Of a stretch of DNA of 64,000 bases, positions 51,164-59,806 are shown piece by piece. The stretch comes from Marinihelvus sp942491555 (GTDB lineage: Bacteria > Pseudomonadota > Gammaproteobacteria > Xanthomonadales > SZUA-36), in assembly GCA_942491555.1 (NCBI GenBank), contig CALOBN010000006.1, forward strand, positions 124,001 through 188,000, given 5' to 3'. Each line of letters opens with the position of its first letter. Position 1 is the stretch's first letter. The position numbers and the translations under genes were made by a program. A model generated the notes under the pieces. It ran no database searches. It was not told the origin of the DNA and was given only the letters and a program-made list of their open reading frames with translations.

Positions 51164-52642
51164 TCAAAATGAGTACTTGGCCATCAACTGGAGGCGCGTG
51201 GCGGTCCCGGTTGCGTCGTTTTGTACCCGCGTCTTGCCATACATGATCTCCGCACCGGTCGAAAAATTGCCCTGTTTGGGGCTCCAGATAATATTCAGAT
51301 GCCCGATCCCACCAGTCTTCAGCTCGAAAGGGCCGCGCGCCTCCGGCGTGTCCAGCACACCGTAGGCGTAAGATCCTTGTGTGGTCAAGGTCGGTGACCA
51401 GTCATAGCCAAATCCAAGCACGGCGGCGAATGACGGAAACGTAGTGAGAGTACCGTCGGCCTCCAGGATCGCGTTGGCGTCGGTACCAGCGAAGGCCATG
51501 ATGTTTTCACCAGCACCCTCCGTGTAGGTGAGGTGGTAAGTCATGAACGCCCTATCGCCGATGTTTTGGCGGCCGCCGACCAGGAATGCGAGTTGCACCG
51601 CGCTGTCCGAGGGTTCGTCCTCAAAGCCATCCCAGTGAAGCTGACCGATGCTCGCTCCAAAGGAAACAATACCGCCGTCGTAGTCGTAGTCGGCCCGCGC
51701 AGCGAACATCGGCCACTGCGTTGTGGCTTTGCCGGGAAGGTCGTTCAAATTTTGTATACCGAGAAACTGCAAGTCCTCTGCAGAAACCGCAAATGTCCAG
51801 CGATCGTTCAGTGGCCTGGTGTAGCGTATCTGTGCTGCGCGGCCGCCGAACAGGGCGTCTCCTGCGGCAAAGTCAATCATGATCGGTATTGCCTCCAGGA
51901 ACGTGAGGTTTGTCCAGGTCTGACCGATAATAAAATCGCCTGCTGTTATATAGGCCTGGCGCAGGCGAAACTTGTCGTCGGGCGTAAAGAAGTCCCCCTC
52001 GATGAAGCCCCTGAGGGGCACCGCCCCGGGGATGATCCGGCGGATGTCGAGATTGAATCGCGTGTCATTGGCAAAGAAATCGACGTAGGGATCGCCACCA
52101 AACTCAGGCATCCCCTCAACCGGAATGGTTCGCATAAGAAACTGTCGAGGGTCGAGCGTGCCGTCAAAATCGGCGACAAAATCGCCTTTAATATAGCCGC
52201 CGATTTTCATCCGCGTGTTAGTGCCAAACATCGGCCAGGAAGCCGGGAACTCGTCTGAGATCAGATCATCACTTGTCATAATCTGATGCGTCTCGCGCAC
52301 ACCCCCGTTCAGTCCCTCTACCTGACCGGAATGTATGTCAGAATCTTCCAGGGGCGTCGAACCGGTCATCGCCAGGCTCTCGTCACTCTCTACAAGCTCG
52401 CTACTCACTAACGCATCGCTGCTCTGCGCAACCTCGTCACTCTCTGCAACCTCGCCACTCATTGTCTCGAGCTCGAGTTGCTCAATGCGTTTTTCCAGTT
52501 GCTTCACAAGCTTCTGCAGTTCGAGTATGCGCTCGTCCTGTTCCGAATCCTCGCTCTGCAAATCCTGCGCCTGGACCAGCGATGCAGCCGACAGCGCGAG
52601 AGCGGCAACCGTAACGCATACTGCCATCCGGAAACTATTCAC
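51164..52642 (-). CDS. DcaP-like outer-membrane porin
   Basis: About 492 residues from a GTG at 52642 with AGGTG upstream (another GTG at 52654 is possible). A signal peptide (CVTVAALALSAASLVQA) is followed by a coiled coil (ERILELQKLVKQLEKRIEQLELE), a Ser/Glu-rich linker and a beta-barrel ending in the aromatic MAKYSF that BAM recognises. TRMKIGGYIKGDF and FFTPDDKFRLRQAYI match the DcaP family of trimeric porins. DcaP from Acinetobacter carries dicarboxylates and small anions, including beta-lactamase inhibitors. Here it probably imports the substrate of the downstream hydrolases. The 19-nt TCATCA repeat at 52810 is upstream. Confidence 0.9.
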   Translation of the reverse strand: MNSFRMAVCVTVAALALSAASLVQAQDLQSEDSEQDERILELQKLVKQLEKRIEQLELETMSGEVAESDEVAQSSDALVSSELVESDESLAMTGSTPLEDSDIHSGQVEGLNGGVRETHQIMTSDDLISDEFPASWPMFGTNTRMKIGGYIKGDFVADFDGTLDPRQFLMRTIPVEGMPEFGGDPYVDFFANDTRFNLDIRRIIPGAVPLRGFIEGDFFTPDDKFRLRQAYITAGDFIIGQTWTNLTFLEAIPIMIDFAAGDALFGGRAAQIRYTRPLNDRWTFAVSAEDLQFLGIQNLNDLPGKATTQWPMFAARADYDYDGGIVSFGASIGQLHWDGFEDEPSDSAVQLAFLVGGRQNIGDRAFMTYHLTYTEGAGENIMAFAGTDANAILEADGTLTTFPSFAAVLGFGYDWSPTLTTQGSYAYGVLDTPEARGPFELKTGGIGHLNIIWSPKQGNFSTGAEIMYGKTRVQNDATGTATRLQLMAKYSF

Positions 52643-52809
52643 TTGCCAGGTCACCTGTGACTGGACCAGGGCAAGGTTTGGGGTTTTCGATTTGAATGAT
52701 ACTTGCTTCCTTTGAAGCCAGGAGGGATCAGGAATTTACCCTGCACTACACGGACCGGGGCAAGCCAGACGTTTAGCCTAAAAGTGATAACACGGGGCTC
52801 GGTAATAAA

Positions 52810-52828
52810 CCTGATGAAAATATGATGA
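52810..52828. promoter_or_regulatory. Candidate operator, TCATCA direct repeat (copy 2)
   Basis: Identical over 19 nt to the site at 51109-51127: minus strand TCATCA, 5 nt, TCATCA, GG. It lies about 168 nt upstream of the porin start and 6 nt below the stop of the winged-helix/TPR regulator gene, i.e. in the porin promoter region. Confidence 0.62.
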
Positions 52829-52833
52829 GGCGT

Positions 52834-54126
52834 TCAGCCGTAAAGCGACTTCCAGCGCTGGTCGTCCCGCAGCACAGCCAGCCGGGGGTCAACTTTGGCG
52901 CCGTAAAACCAGGGGCATTGCTCGACGCGTGCTTCATTCAGCAAAGACAATGCCTCGTCAGTTCTGCCCAGGGCCACAAGTGCGGGCGCCATGATCGGAC
53001 GCGGACACCGTGGCAGCTGAGCGCTGTAGGCCTTCTCGAGCAGGTCGGCGGCTTCGTCCGTCTTGCCGCAGACCGCCAGAGGCCAGGCCACAAAGGCCCT
53101 GGTAGCGGGTATATCCGGCGCCAGGGCCAACGCTTTGTGTGCAAATTCCAGCGCCTGCGGATAGTCGCCGAGCGTGGCGAGGAAAATGCTGATAAACGCG
53201 TGGGCAAGATCTTCCTTCGGGTGGTGTTCCAGAATCTGGCGTTCGAAATCCAGGGCCTCATTGACCCTGCCCGCGAGAAACAGGGTGATATCGTGCACTG
53301 CAGAATTATACCGGGAGTGCGGATCCAGTCCGACGGCGCGGGCGGCGGACGCTAGCGCCGCTTGCAGATTGCCCTCGGCGCGGTGAACCAGGGCCTCATA
53401 GGCGTAGCTGCGCGAATACCCGGGATCGAGACGCTGTGCGTGAGCGAGAGATTTCTTTCCCGTCTCCATCTCGCCTTGTTGCAGCGCCTCGAACAAGCCA
53501 CGCACACCCAGGGCCTGGACGATGTTGGGGTCTATGCTTTGCGCCGCATGGCAGGCATCGAGGCCCACCCGTAAACCCTCCTGTGGCTGGATGAACCCCC
53601 GAAAGCACTGGATCATGCTCACTTCGGCTATGGCCGCGTGCGCTGCGGCGTAATCCGGGTCGACTCGCACAGACTCTCTGAACCAATGGAGGGCCCGTTC
53701 CATGGAGTCCGGATCGGGGTAATTGGCAGCGGCCAGTCCTGCCTGAAAGTGCGAATAAGCCTGTGGTTTGGTTTGAATCGTACTTTCCAGTGCCGACCGG
53801 TGGGAGCTCATCCATGAACGGTCGGCCGGAACCACCAGTCTATACCCCCGCTTCGGAATGGTCCTGATGTATTCGCGCCCTTCAGGTTTCAGGGCATTTC
53901 GCAATGAATAGACGCAACGGACCAGGGATTGGTAGCCGACCGACTGACGCGGCCAGAGATGACGATAGATGGTTTCGTGTTCAACGACCTCACCGTGGTT
54001 GAGAGCCAGCAATTCCAGCAGCGCCATTTCTTTGGGAGGTAAGTGAACTTCACGATCATCGCGCCACAACCCAACGCCGACTTTCAGTCGGAAGGGTCCA
54101 AATTGTTGATGGACGTCTGTGGACAT
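52834..54126 (-). CDS. Winged-helix (OmpR/CadC-type) transcriptional regulator with TPR domain
   Basis: 430 residues from MSTDVHQQFGPFRLK at 54126 (a start at 54147 is equally possible; neither has a good ribosome-binding site). Residues 5-100 form a Trans_reg_C winged helix: LPPKEMALLELLALNHGEVV, the recognition helix in QSLVRCVYSLRNAL, and the wing IRTIPKRGYRLV. The remaining 300 residues are tetratricopeptide repeats. No transmembrane helix or receiver domain is visible, so it is a HilA-like soluble regulator that senses a partner or ligand via TPRs. It is the first gene of the cluster that includes the porin and four hydrolases, and probably controls them through the TCATCA sites. Confidence 0.9.
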   Translation of the reverse strand: MSTDVHQQFGPFRLKVGVGLWRDDREVHLPPKEMALLELLALNHGEVVEHETIYRHLWPRQSVGYQSLVRCVYSLRNALKPEGREYIRTIPKRGYRLVVPADRSWMSSHRSALESTIQTKPQAYSHFQAGLAAANYPDPDSMERALHWFRESVRVDPDYAAAHAAIAEVSMIQCFRGFIQPQEGLRVGLDACHAAQSIDPNIVQALGVRGLFEALQQGEMETGKKSLAHAQRLDPGYSRSYAYEALVHRAEGNLQAALASAARAVGLDPHSRYNSAVHDITLFLAGRVNEALDFERQILEHHPKEDLAHAFISIFLATLGDYPQALEFAHKALALAPDIPATRAFVAWPLAVCGKTDEAADLLEKAYSAQLPRCPRPIMAPALVALGRTDEALSLLNEARVEQCPWFYGAKVDPRLAVLRDDQRWKSLYG

Positions 54127-54341
54127 CGGATGCACCGGCGAACCCATTGGTGTCAGGGCAGTATCAAAGCGCTTTTTGCGCGAATCAATGGATCATAGCA
54201 TCGCCGCCCATTCAGCTGGATCATTACCCCTGCCCCTTTCCGCCTGGAGGTCACCACTTTCACAATACACCCGTGATCGGGGTTCTCTGTACAGTTGGTT
54301 GTAACGCAAATATGCGTCGTGATGGAAAATTTACTGGGCTA

Positions 54342-54350
54342 ATATGATGA
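54342..54350. promoter_or_regulatory. Partial TCATCA operator copy upstream of the regulator
   Basis: ATATGATGA matches the conserved half of the 19-nt site (minus strand TCATCATAT). The second TCATCA is degenerate. Its position, about 215 nt upstream of the regulator start, would fit weak autoregulation, but a 9-nt match can arise by chance. Confidence 0.25.
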
Positions 54351-54443
54351 TCGTTTTATCCTGACCTAAGTGAAACTCGTGAGAAAAATCAGAAGAAAAA
54401 CCCCGGTCACATGGATTGCTTTGGCCTTCTGTGTGATCAGCAA

Positions 54444-55907
54444 ATGACCGGGAACAACGAAATACCCGTTCCGAAGAAGCGCAAAAGGCGCCGGATAATT
54501 TCAGCAATTATTATCCTTTTTCACGTTCTGGGCCTGTTGTCTTCGATTGACGCCATCATGAGCACGCGCACCGAACAGGGCGCCGTCGCATGGGCGGTTT
54601 CGTTGAACACGATCCCCTACGTGGCGGTGCCGGCGTACTGGGTACTGGGAAGAAGCAGGTTCCAGGGTTACGTCAGCGCGCGGCAGGACGAGATGGAGGA
54701 GATCGCCGGACTGGAACAGGCGGCCATCGAGCAGGCTCTCGACTACGCTCTGCCGATGGATCAGATCAGCCCTGCTGCCCGGGCGGCGGTCGGCCTCGCG
54801 GGCCTGCCGTATCTGCGCGGCAACTCCCTGGAGCTTCTGATCGATGGCGACAACACCTTTGCCAGCCTTCTCAAGGGAATCGATGCCGCCGAAGAGTACA
54901 TCCTTTTCCAGTTCTTCATCGTCAAAGACGACGAGATCGGGCGACAGGTCAAAGCACACCTTGTCAAAAAGGCTCAGGCCGGGGTGCGGGTTTTTTTCCT
55001 CTACGACGAGATGGGCAGCCATGACCTTCCCCAGGCTTACATGGATGATCTGCGTCAGGCCGGTGTCGAGGTCTACAACTTCCATAGCCAGAAAGGGCCC
55101 GGTAACCGGTTCCAGATCAACTTCCGCAACCACCGCAAGATCGTGGTGGTGGACGGCAAGGAGGCATGGGTCGGCGGCCTTAACGTGGGCGACGAGTACC
55201 TGGGCCGTGATCCGAAGTTCGGTCATTGGCGTGACACTCATATGCGGATCGAGGGCCCGGCAGCACTCGGTGCTCAGCTCTCATTCGCTGAGGACTGGTA
55301 TTGGGCGAGCGAACACTGGCTGGATCTGTCGTGGAATCCGGTGCCCTCCGGGGACGGTGATATCCCGGTCCTGATCCTTCCCACCGGCCCAGCCGACGAA
55401 CTCGAGACCGCCAATCTGATGTTCGTGCATGCGATCAACAGCGCGCAGGAACGTATCTGGATTGCCAGCCCCTATTTCGTCCCCGACCGGCCCGTGATCA
55501 CCGCGCTCCAGCTCGCCGGCCTGCGCGGGGTCGATGTACGAATCCTGATCCCCGACACACCTGACCACCTTGCAACCTGGCTGGCCGCCTTTTCATACTT
55601 CGACGAGTCCGCCAGCACCGGCGTCGACTTCTACCGCTACCAGGACGGCTTCCTGCACCAGAAAGTGATGCTGGTCGACGACGAGGTTTCCACCGTCGGC
55701 ACGGCCAACTTCGACAACCGCTCCTTCCGTCTCAACTTCGAGATCACCGCGCTGATCGAAGATGGCGATTTCGCGGCCGAGATCGAGCACATGCTCGAGG
55801 CCGACTTCGCCAGGTCAAGGCTGATGCAGCCCGGCGAGTATGACAACAAGCCGTGGTGGTTCCGCTTCGCGGTCAAACTCGCGCGGCTGACGGCACCGAT
55901 TCAGTGA
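54444..55907 (+). CDS. cls: Cardiolipin synthase-like phospholipase D superfamily protein
   Basis: 487 residues (an alternative ATG at 54411 adds 11). An N-terminal basic stretch (PKKRKRRR) is followed by two transmembrane helices (IISAIIILFHVLGLL; AVSLNTIPYVAVPAYWVLG), as in bacterial ClsA. Two HKD motifs are intact: NHRKIVVVDGKEAWVGGLN and LHQKVMLVDDEVSTVGTANFDNRS. The family condenses two phosphatidylglycerol molecules to cardiolipin plus glycerol at the inner membrane. The length is normal. The gene is divergent from the regulator and starts a region with three more phospholipase D superfamily genes. Confidence in cardiolipin synthase function is high from the architecture. Confidence 0.92.
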   Translation: MTGNNEIPVPKKRKRRRIISAIIILFHVLGLLSSIDAIMSTRTEQGAVAWAVSLNTIPYVAVPAYWVLGRSRFQGYVSARQDEMEEIAGLEQAAIEQALDYALPMDQISPAARAAVGLAGLPYLRGNSLELLIDGDNTFASLLKGIDAAEEYILFQFFIVKDDEIGRQVKAHLVKKAQAGVRVFFLYDEMGSHDLPQAYMDDLRQAGVEVYNFHSQKGPGNRFQINFRNHRKIVVVDGKEAWVGGLNVGDEYLGRDPKFGHWRDTHMRIEGPAALGAQLSFAEDWYWASEHWLDLSWNPVPSGDGDIPVLILPTGPADELETANLMFVHAINSAQERIWIASPYFVPDRPVITALQLAGLRGVDVRILIPDTPDHLATWLAAFSYFDESASTGVDFYRYQDGFLHQKVMLVDDEVSTVGTANFDNRSFRLNFEITALIEDGDFAAEIEHMLEADFARSRLMQPGEYDNKPWWFRFAVKLARLTAPIQ

Positions 55908-56087
55908 ACTCATGCCGGGTTGAAACGGCCATATTGCCCAGGATGCTGTCCGTGGCGGCGGAGGGGCTTGCGATTCCGGCCACGGGTATTCAAACTCCGG
56001 TGATGAACTCGCCGTCAGAAGAATCACCGGCGCCATCGACAGGGTTCGGGTCACTCGCCTGGCTGCGCCCCGTAACGGGCAAACGCC

Positions 56088-57131
56088 ATGACCGCTGAAG
56101 CCACGCAGCGCGCATTCTTCAGCATTCTGCTGCTGATCGTCACGCTCGCTTTCTTCTGGGTGATTGGCGGATTCATTCAGCCGATCTTCTGGGCGACTGT
56201 GCTCGGGATCGTTTTCTTCCCGGCCTACAACTCCATCAAGGGTCGGTTGGGAGGACGCGAGACCGTCGCATCTGGCGTGACGCTCGTCGTCGTTTTGCTT
56301 GTCGCGATTATCCCCATTACGTGGATCGTTTCGGTCGTCGCCAGCCAGGCCGCCGGGTTGTACGTCAATATCCGCAGCGGCGAAATCGATGTCGGCGCCG
56401 TTTTCGACTGGTTCAATGCGAAACTCCCCGTCGTGGTGTCATGGCTCGAATCGATGGGCATTGACGCCGAGAAAATGCGTGCCATGGCATCGTCGTTCGG
56501 CCTGCGGGTGAGCCAGTTCCTGGCCAACATCCTGGTGGGCTTTGGCCAGAACATCGTGCGGTTCTCGCTCATGTTCACGCTGATGCTCTACATCCTGTTT
56601 TTCGTGTTCCGTGACGGCCAACGCATTCTCGACGCAGCGATCCTGGCCGTTCCGCTCGACGAAGACAAGAAGCAGGAGTTGCTCATGCGCTTTGCCGAGG
56701 TTTCACGTGCGACGATAAAGGGCACAGCCATCATTGGCGTCGTCCAGGGAGGGATCGGCGGCATCGCCTTCGCGGCGCTTGGTATTCCCTCGGCGGCGCT
56801 CTGGGGTGTGCTCATGGTGCTCCTGAGCGTCGTGCCCGCCGTTGGCCCAGCCCTGGTGTGGATGCCGGCCACTCTTTACTTTTTCGCAGTCGGGCAGTAT
56901 GTCCAGGGTGCCATCCTGCTCATTGTCGGCGGTGTTTTCATCAGCTTGGCGGACAACGTGCTGCGCCCGGTTCTTGTCGGCCGCGACACGCGTATGCCCG
57001 ACTACCTGGTGCTCGTTTCTACCCTCGGGGGGCTCCTCCTGTTCGGGCTCGCCGGTGTAGTCATCGGCCCGATGATTGCTGCCTTGTTCATCTCTGTCTG
57101 GGGCATGGCAGCGAAGGAATACGGAGAATGA
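56088..57131 (+). CDS. AI-2E/PerM-family membrane transporter
   Basis: 347 residues with eight predicted helices. The pattern FWATVLGIVFFPAYNSIKGRLGG near the N-terminus, FRDGQRILDAAI, KGTAIIGVVQGGIGGIAFAALGIPSAALWGVLMVLLSVVPAVGPALVW, and ISLADNVLRPVLVGRDTRMPDYLVLVSTLGG is diagnostic of the AI-2E/PerM superfamily, whose members export small molecules or exchange Na+/H+. The substrate is unknown. Its stop (57129-57131) and the start of the next phospholipase D gene (57133) are separated by one base, so the two genes are co-transcribed and coupled. Confidence 0.92.
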   Translation: MTAEATQRAFFSILLLIVTLAFFWVIGGFIQPIFWATVLGIVFFPAYNSIKGRLGGRETVASGVTLVVVLLVAIIPITWIVSVVASQAAGLYVNIRSGEIDVGAVFDWFNAKLPVVVSWLESMGIDAEKMRAMASSFGLRVSQFLANILVGFGQNIVRFSLMFTLMLYILFFVFRDGQRILDAAILAVPLDEDKKQELLMRFAEVSRATIKGTAIIGVVQGGIGGIAFAALGIPSAALWGVLMVLLSVVPAVGPALVWMPATLYFFAVGQYVQGAILLIVGGVFISLADNVLRPVLVGRDTRMPDYLVLVSTLGGLLLFGLAGVVIGPMIAALFISVWGMAAKEYGE

Positions 57132-57132
57132 A

Positions 57133-59013
57133 ATGTCGAAAGTGAATAACCAACCAAAAGAAAGAAATGACGGGCACCCATCGATGGCATGGGCCCTGGT
57201 GCTGGCCGGATTGATGGCGTTCGTGCTCCAGGCCTGTGAAAAGAGCGTCGCACCGACCTGCGAAGGAGACACCATGACCGATAACAATTGCCCTGAACCC
57301 GGAGCGGTCGACGACCCCTTCATTACGGAACTGGCGAAACGACGCCAGTGGTACGATTCCCGGGAACTCGGAGAGGTCGGAATCGAACCCGCCGAAGTGG
57401 CACGCACGTTCGATTTGCCAGTCAGTAACGCGGTCGGGAAGGTGATTCCGCCCACGGACGACGGCTCCCAGGATTCTCTCGCGCTGAAGATCTGGATGAT
57501 CGAGCAGGCGCGCCATACGGTGGATGCGATCTACTACATCTACAAAGACGATCTTGCCGGACAGGCGGTGCTGGGCGCCTTGTGCGACGCCGTGATTCGT
57601 GGCGTGGACGTTCGCCTCGTCGTTGATGCAGTGGGGTCCTTCAGCTTTCCAAAGTCGGCCCTGAGGATGCTGGATGCCTGTGAGGAAGACGCCGGGTACA
57701 TCAGGAATGCCGAGGGCCAGCCGACGCGACAACGTGCGCGCGTCCAGGTTGCCGTCTTCAATGCGCTGACCAACCTGTCCGCCAGCCCCAACCGTCGCTC
57801 ACATGACAAGCTGCTGATTACGGACGGGGACTTTGCAGACAAAGCACTGCTTATCACGGGGGGACGGAACATTGCCCTCGACTACTACGGGCTCACCGAA
57901 ACCGGTGAGTTCGACCCCCGGACCTATCGCGATGTGGAGCTGCTGTTACGTCCCGCCGACACTCCCGGGAAAGACGATATCGGCGTATTGACCAGTGGAT
58001 ACTTCGGCGCGCTGTTCCTGTTCAAGGGCAATGACCTGCTCGAGGCGCACCACAGTAAGCCCGCCCGGGCAAGGTACCGTTCGAAGCGGACCCACGCGAG
58101 CGAGGCGCTGGCAAAACTCAAGCAGTTTCCAGCGATGCGGGAACGGTTCGCGAAAATGCCTGAGTACACGAGCGAGGGCTTCGTGGAGACCGGGGTCCGG
58201 CTGGTAGAACAGTTGTCGCATGTCGTCGACAAGCGGGTTGTACGCAATGCGGTGGACAACTATCTGAACAGCCCCAACTCCGTCCTGTTCGTTCTCAATG
58301 AGGTCCTGAGCCAGACATCCGCCGGCGGGCAATCGCGTATCTGCTCGCCCTACCTCTTTCTGGCGCGCTACGAGGACTCGGACGGCCAGGTCGTCGTAGA
58401 CGAAGCGGAGGCGATCCGGGCGTACATCGAAGCGAATCCGGATGCCGAGATCGAAATTATGACCAATTCGGCGATGACCTCGGACAACTTTCCGGCACAG
58501 TCCGTCATCGACTTCGACACGGCGCCGCGACTGCTCCTGGATGAAGAACTGCGCCAGCGCTGGCTGGACCTGGGATCAGAAGACGAAACGCTTGCCGAGT
58601 TAACCAACAGCGACGCCTGGAAGCAGCAGGTCAACCATCCGCGAATACGCATCTACCAGACCGGCCTTAACGACTCCGACCTGTTCCCGGGGGGAACAGA
58701 GACTTATGGCAAGCTGCATGCCAAGTTCTGGCAAGCCGAACCCTACGGATTCATCGGCACGACCAACTTCGACTACCGATCGAGGTTGTACAACAGCGAG
58801 ATGGGCTACTTCTTCGAAGCCGAGCCGCTGGCGGAAGATCTGAATACCGTGTTCGAGGAACTGAAATCGCAGTCCTACCGCTGGGGTTCTCCGGAGTGGC
58901 TGCAAATGCGCGAGAACATGAAAGCCGCGGGTGGGATTAAAGGCCAGACGCTGCGCCGGCAGCGAGCCATATTCAAAACTTTGCGGGCCACCGGGCTCGA
59001 ATGGGAGTTTTGA
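57133..59013 (+). CDS. Lipoprotein phospholipase D family protein, copy 1
   Basis: 626 residues, starting at MSKVNNQPK just after the PerM stop, with GGAG upstream. A signal peptide ends in the lipobox LQAC (lipidated C35), so it is anchored in the periplasm. The first phospholipase D motif is intact (SHDKLLITDG). In the second, LHAKFWQAEPYGFIGTTNFDYRS, the motif Asp is a Glu. Additional conserved blocks are KIWMIEQARHTVDAIYYI and GGRNIALDYYGL. It resembles the ClsC/YmdC-type group. It has a near-identical inverted paralogue at 59807-61687 of the same 626-residue length. Hydrolysis or transfer of phosphatidyl groups is expected; the exact reaction is unknown. Confidence 0.9.
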   Translation: MSKVNNQPKERNDGHPSMAWALVLAGLMAFVLQACEKSVAPTCEGDTMTDNNCPEPGAVDDPFITELAKRRQWYDSRELGEVGIEPAEVARTFDLPVSNAVGKVIPPTDDGSQDSLALKIWMIEQARHTVDAIYYIYKDDLAGQAVLGALCDAVIRGVDVRLVVDAVGSFSFPKSALRMLDACEEDAGYIRNAEGQPTRQRARVQVAVFNALTNLSASPNRRSHDKLLITDGDFADKALLITGGRNIALDYYGLTETGEFDPRTYRDVELLLRPADTPGKDDIGVLTSGYFGALFLFKGNDLLEAHHSKPARARYRSKRTHASEALAKLKQFPAMRERFAKMPEYTSEGFVETGVRLVEQLSHVVDKRVVRNAVDNYLNSPNSVLFVLNEVLSQTSAGGQSRICSPYLFLARYEDSDGQVVVDEAEAIRAYIEANPDAEIEIMTNSAMTSDNFPAQSVIDFDTAPRLLLDEELRQRWLDLGSEDETLAELTNSDAWKQQVNHPRIRIYQTGLNDSDLFPGGTETYGKLHAKFWQAEPYGFIGTTNFDYRSRLYNSEMGYFFEAEPLAEDLNTVFEELKSQSYRWGSPEWLQMRENMKAAGGIKGQTLRRQRAIFKTLRATGLEWEF

Positions 59014-59091
59014 CCTGTTATCAGAGCCCCCGTCCGGGCCGTGATTCGCCCCAATCGTGCCCCGAACCGCAACCTGGCTTGCCTGCGCAGA

Positions 59092-59691
59092 TCAGTCTGA
59101 TGGCCGTACCAGATCTGAGATGGTGTCCATCTGCTCGCCCCAGGTCGCGTAGCACCCGGCCCAGGCGCCGGTTTCGCAGGTTTTCTTGCCTTCGCGTTTA
59201 AGTGCGAAGATACGCTGTGGGCTTATTCCGGCGCTCGCATAGGCTTCAAAATCGGAGCTGGAGTCGCCGTAGGCGGCGACGAAGTCACAGCCGCCCGCTT
59301 CATAGGACTCCAGCACACGTTCTTTGAACGCGGCGTGATCCTTCCGGTCGTCGCGCGATTCGGTCAGGTGCAGCCTGCCCGGCGGAAATTCGTTCTCGTC
59401 GAGCCAATCGCGAATACCTCCCCGCAACCCCCGAATTCGGGCGCTAAGGTAGACGATAAGGTATCCCGAATCGGCAAACGCACGAACAGCGGTTGCAGCG
59501 CCCTCCCGAGCGGTCTTAATGGACAGGACATCCGGCGTAAGGGTTCCGTCGATGTCAAACACCACGCATTCTGACTGCACAGCCGTTGCCAGCTCCGGCT
59601 GGTCGACGCTGCGGATTATCGCTACGCCCACCATGAGCAAAAGCATAAAGAGTAACAGCCAGCCCACTGCCGGAATTTTTATGGTGTGCAT
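59092..59691 (-). CDS. Membrane-anchored HAD phosphatase resembling the lipin LNS2 domain
   Basis: 199 residues from the ATG at 59691: MHTIKIPAVG then a transmembrane helix (about 11-27). The HAD motif I is VVFDIDGTLT with D46 and D48. Motif II-like LIVYLSAR, then a cap-less region with PPGRLHLTES, the Lys region FKERVLESYEAGG and motif IV AAYGDSSSDFEAYASAGI follow. YLSAR, P.G.L.L and GD..SD..AY..AGI resemble the LNS2/PITP HAD domain of lipins, which dephosphorylate phosphatidic acid. Phosphatidic acid is a product of phospholipase D, and two such genes flank this one, which supports a lipid phosphatase role. The longer frame to 59835 overlaps its neighbour and is not used. Confidence 0.82.
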   Translation of the reverse strand: MHTIKIPAVGWLLLFMLLLMVGVAIIRSVDQPELATAVQSECVVFDIDGTLTPDVLSIKTAREGAATAVRAFADSGYLIVYLSARIRGLRGGIRDWLDENEFPPGRLHLTESRDDRKDHAAFKERVLESYEAGGCDFVAAYGDSSSDFEAYASAGISPQRIFALKREGKKTCETGAWAGCYATWGEQMDTISDLVRPSD

Positions 59692-59806
59692 GACCCCGGG
59701 CCCGACCCGCACTGCAGGCGCCGACGGACAAACACGGCCGTCGGGTGCGGTACGGGCCTGCCGAAAAATATCATGGCAAGGCGTCGACCTGCCAATTCCG
59801 CCGGAT

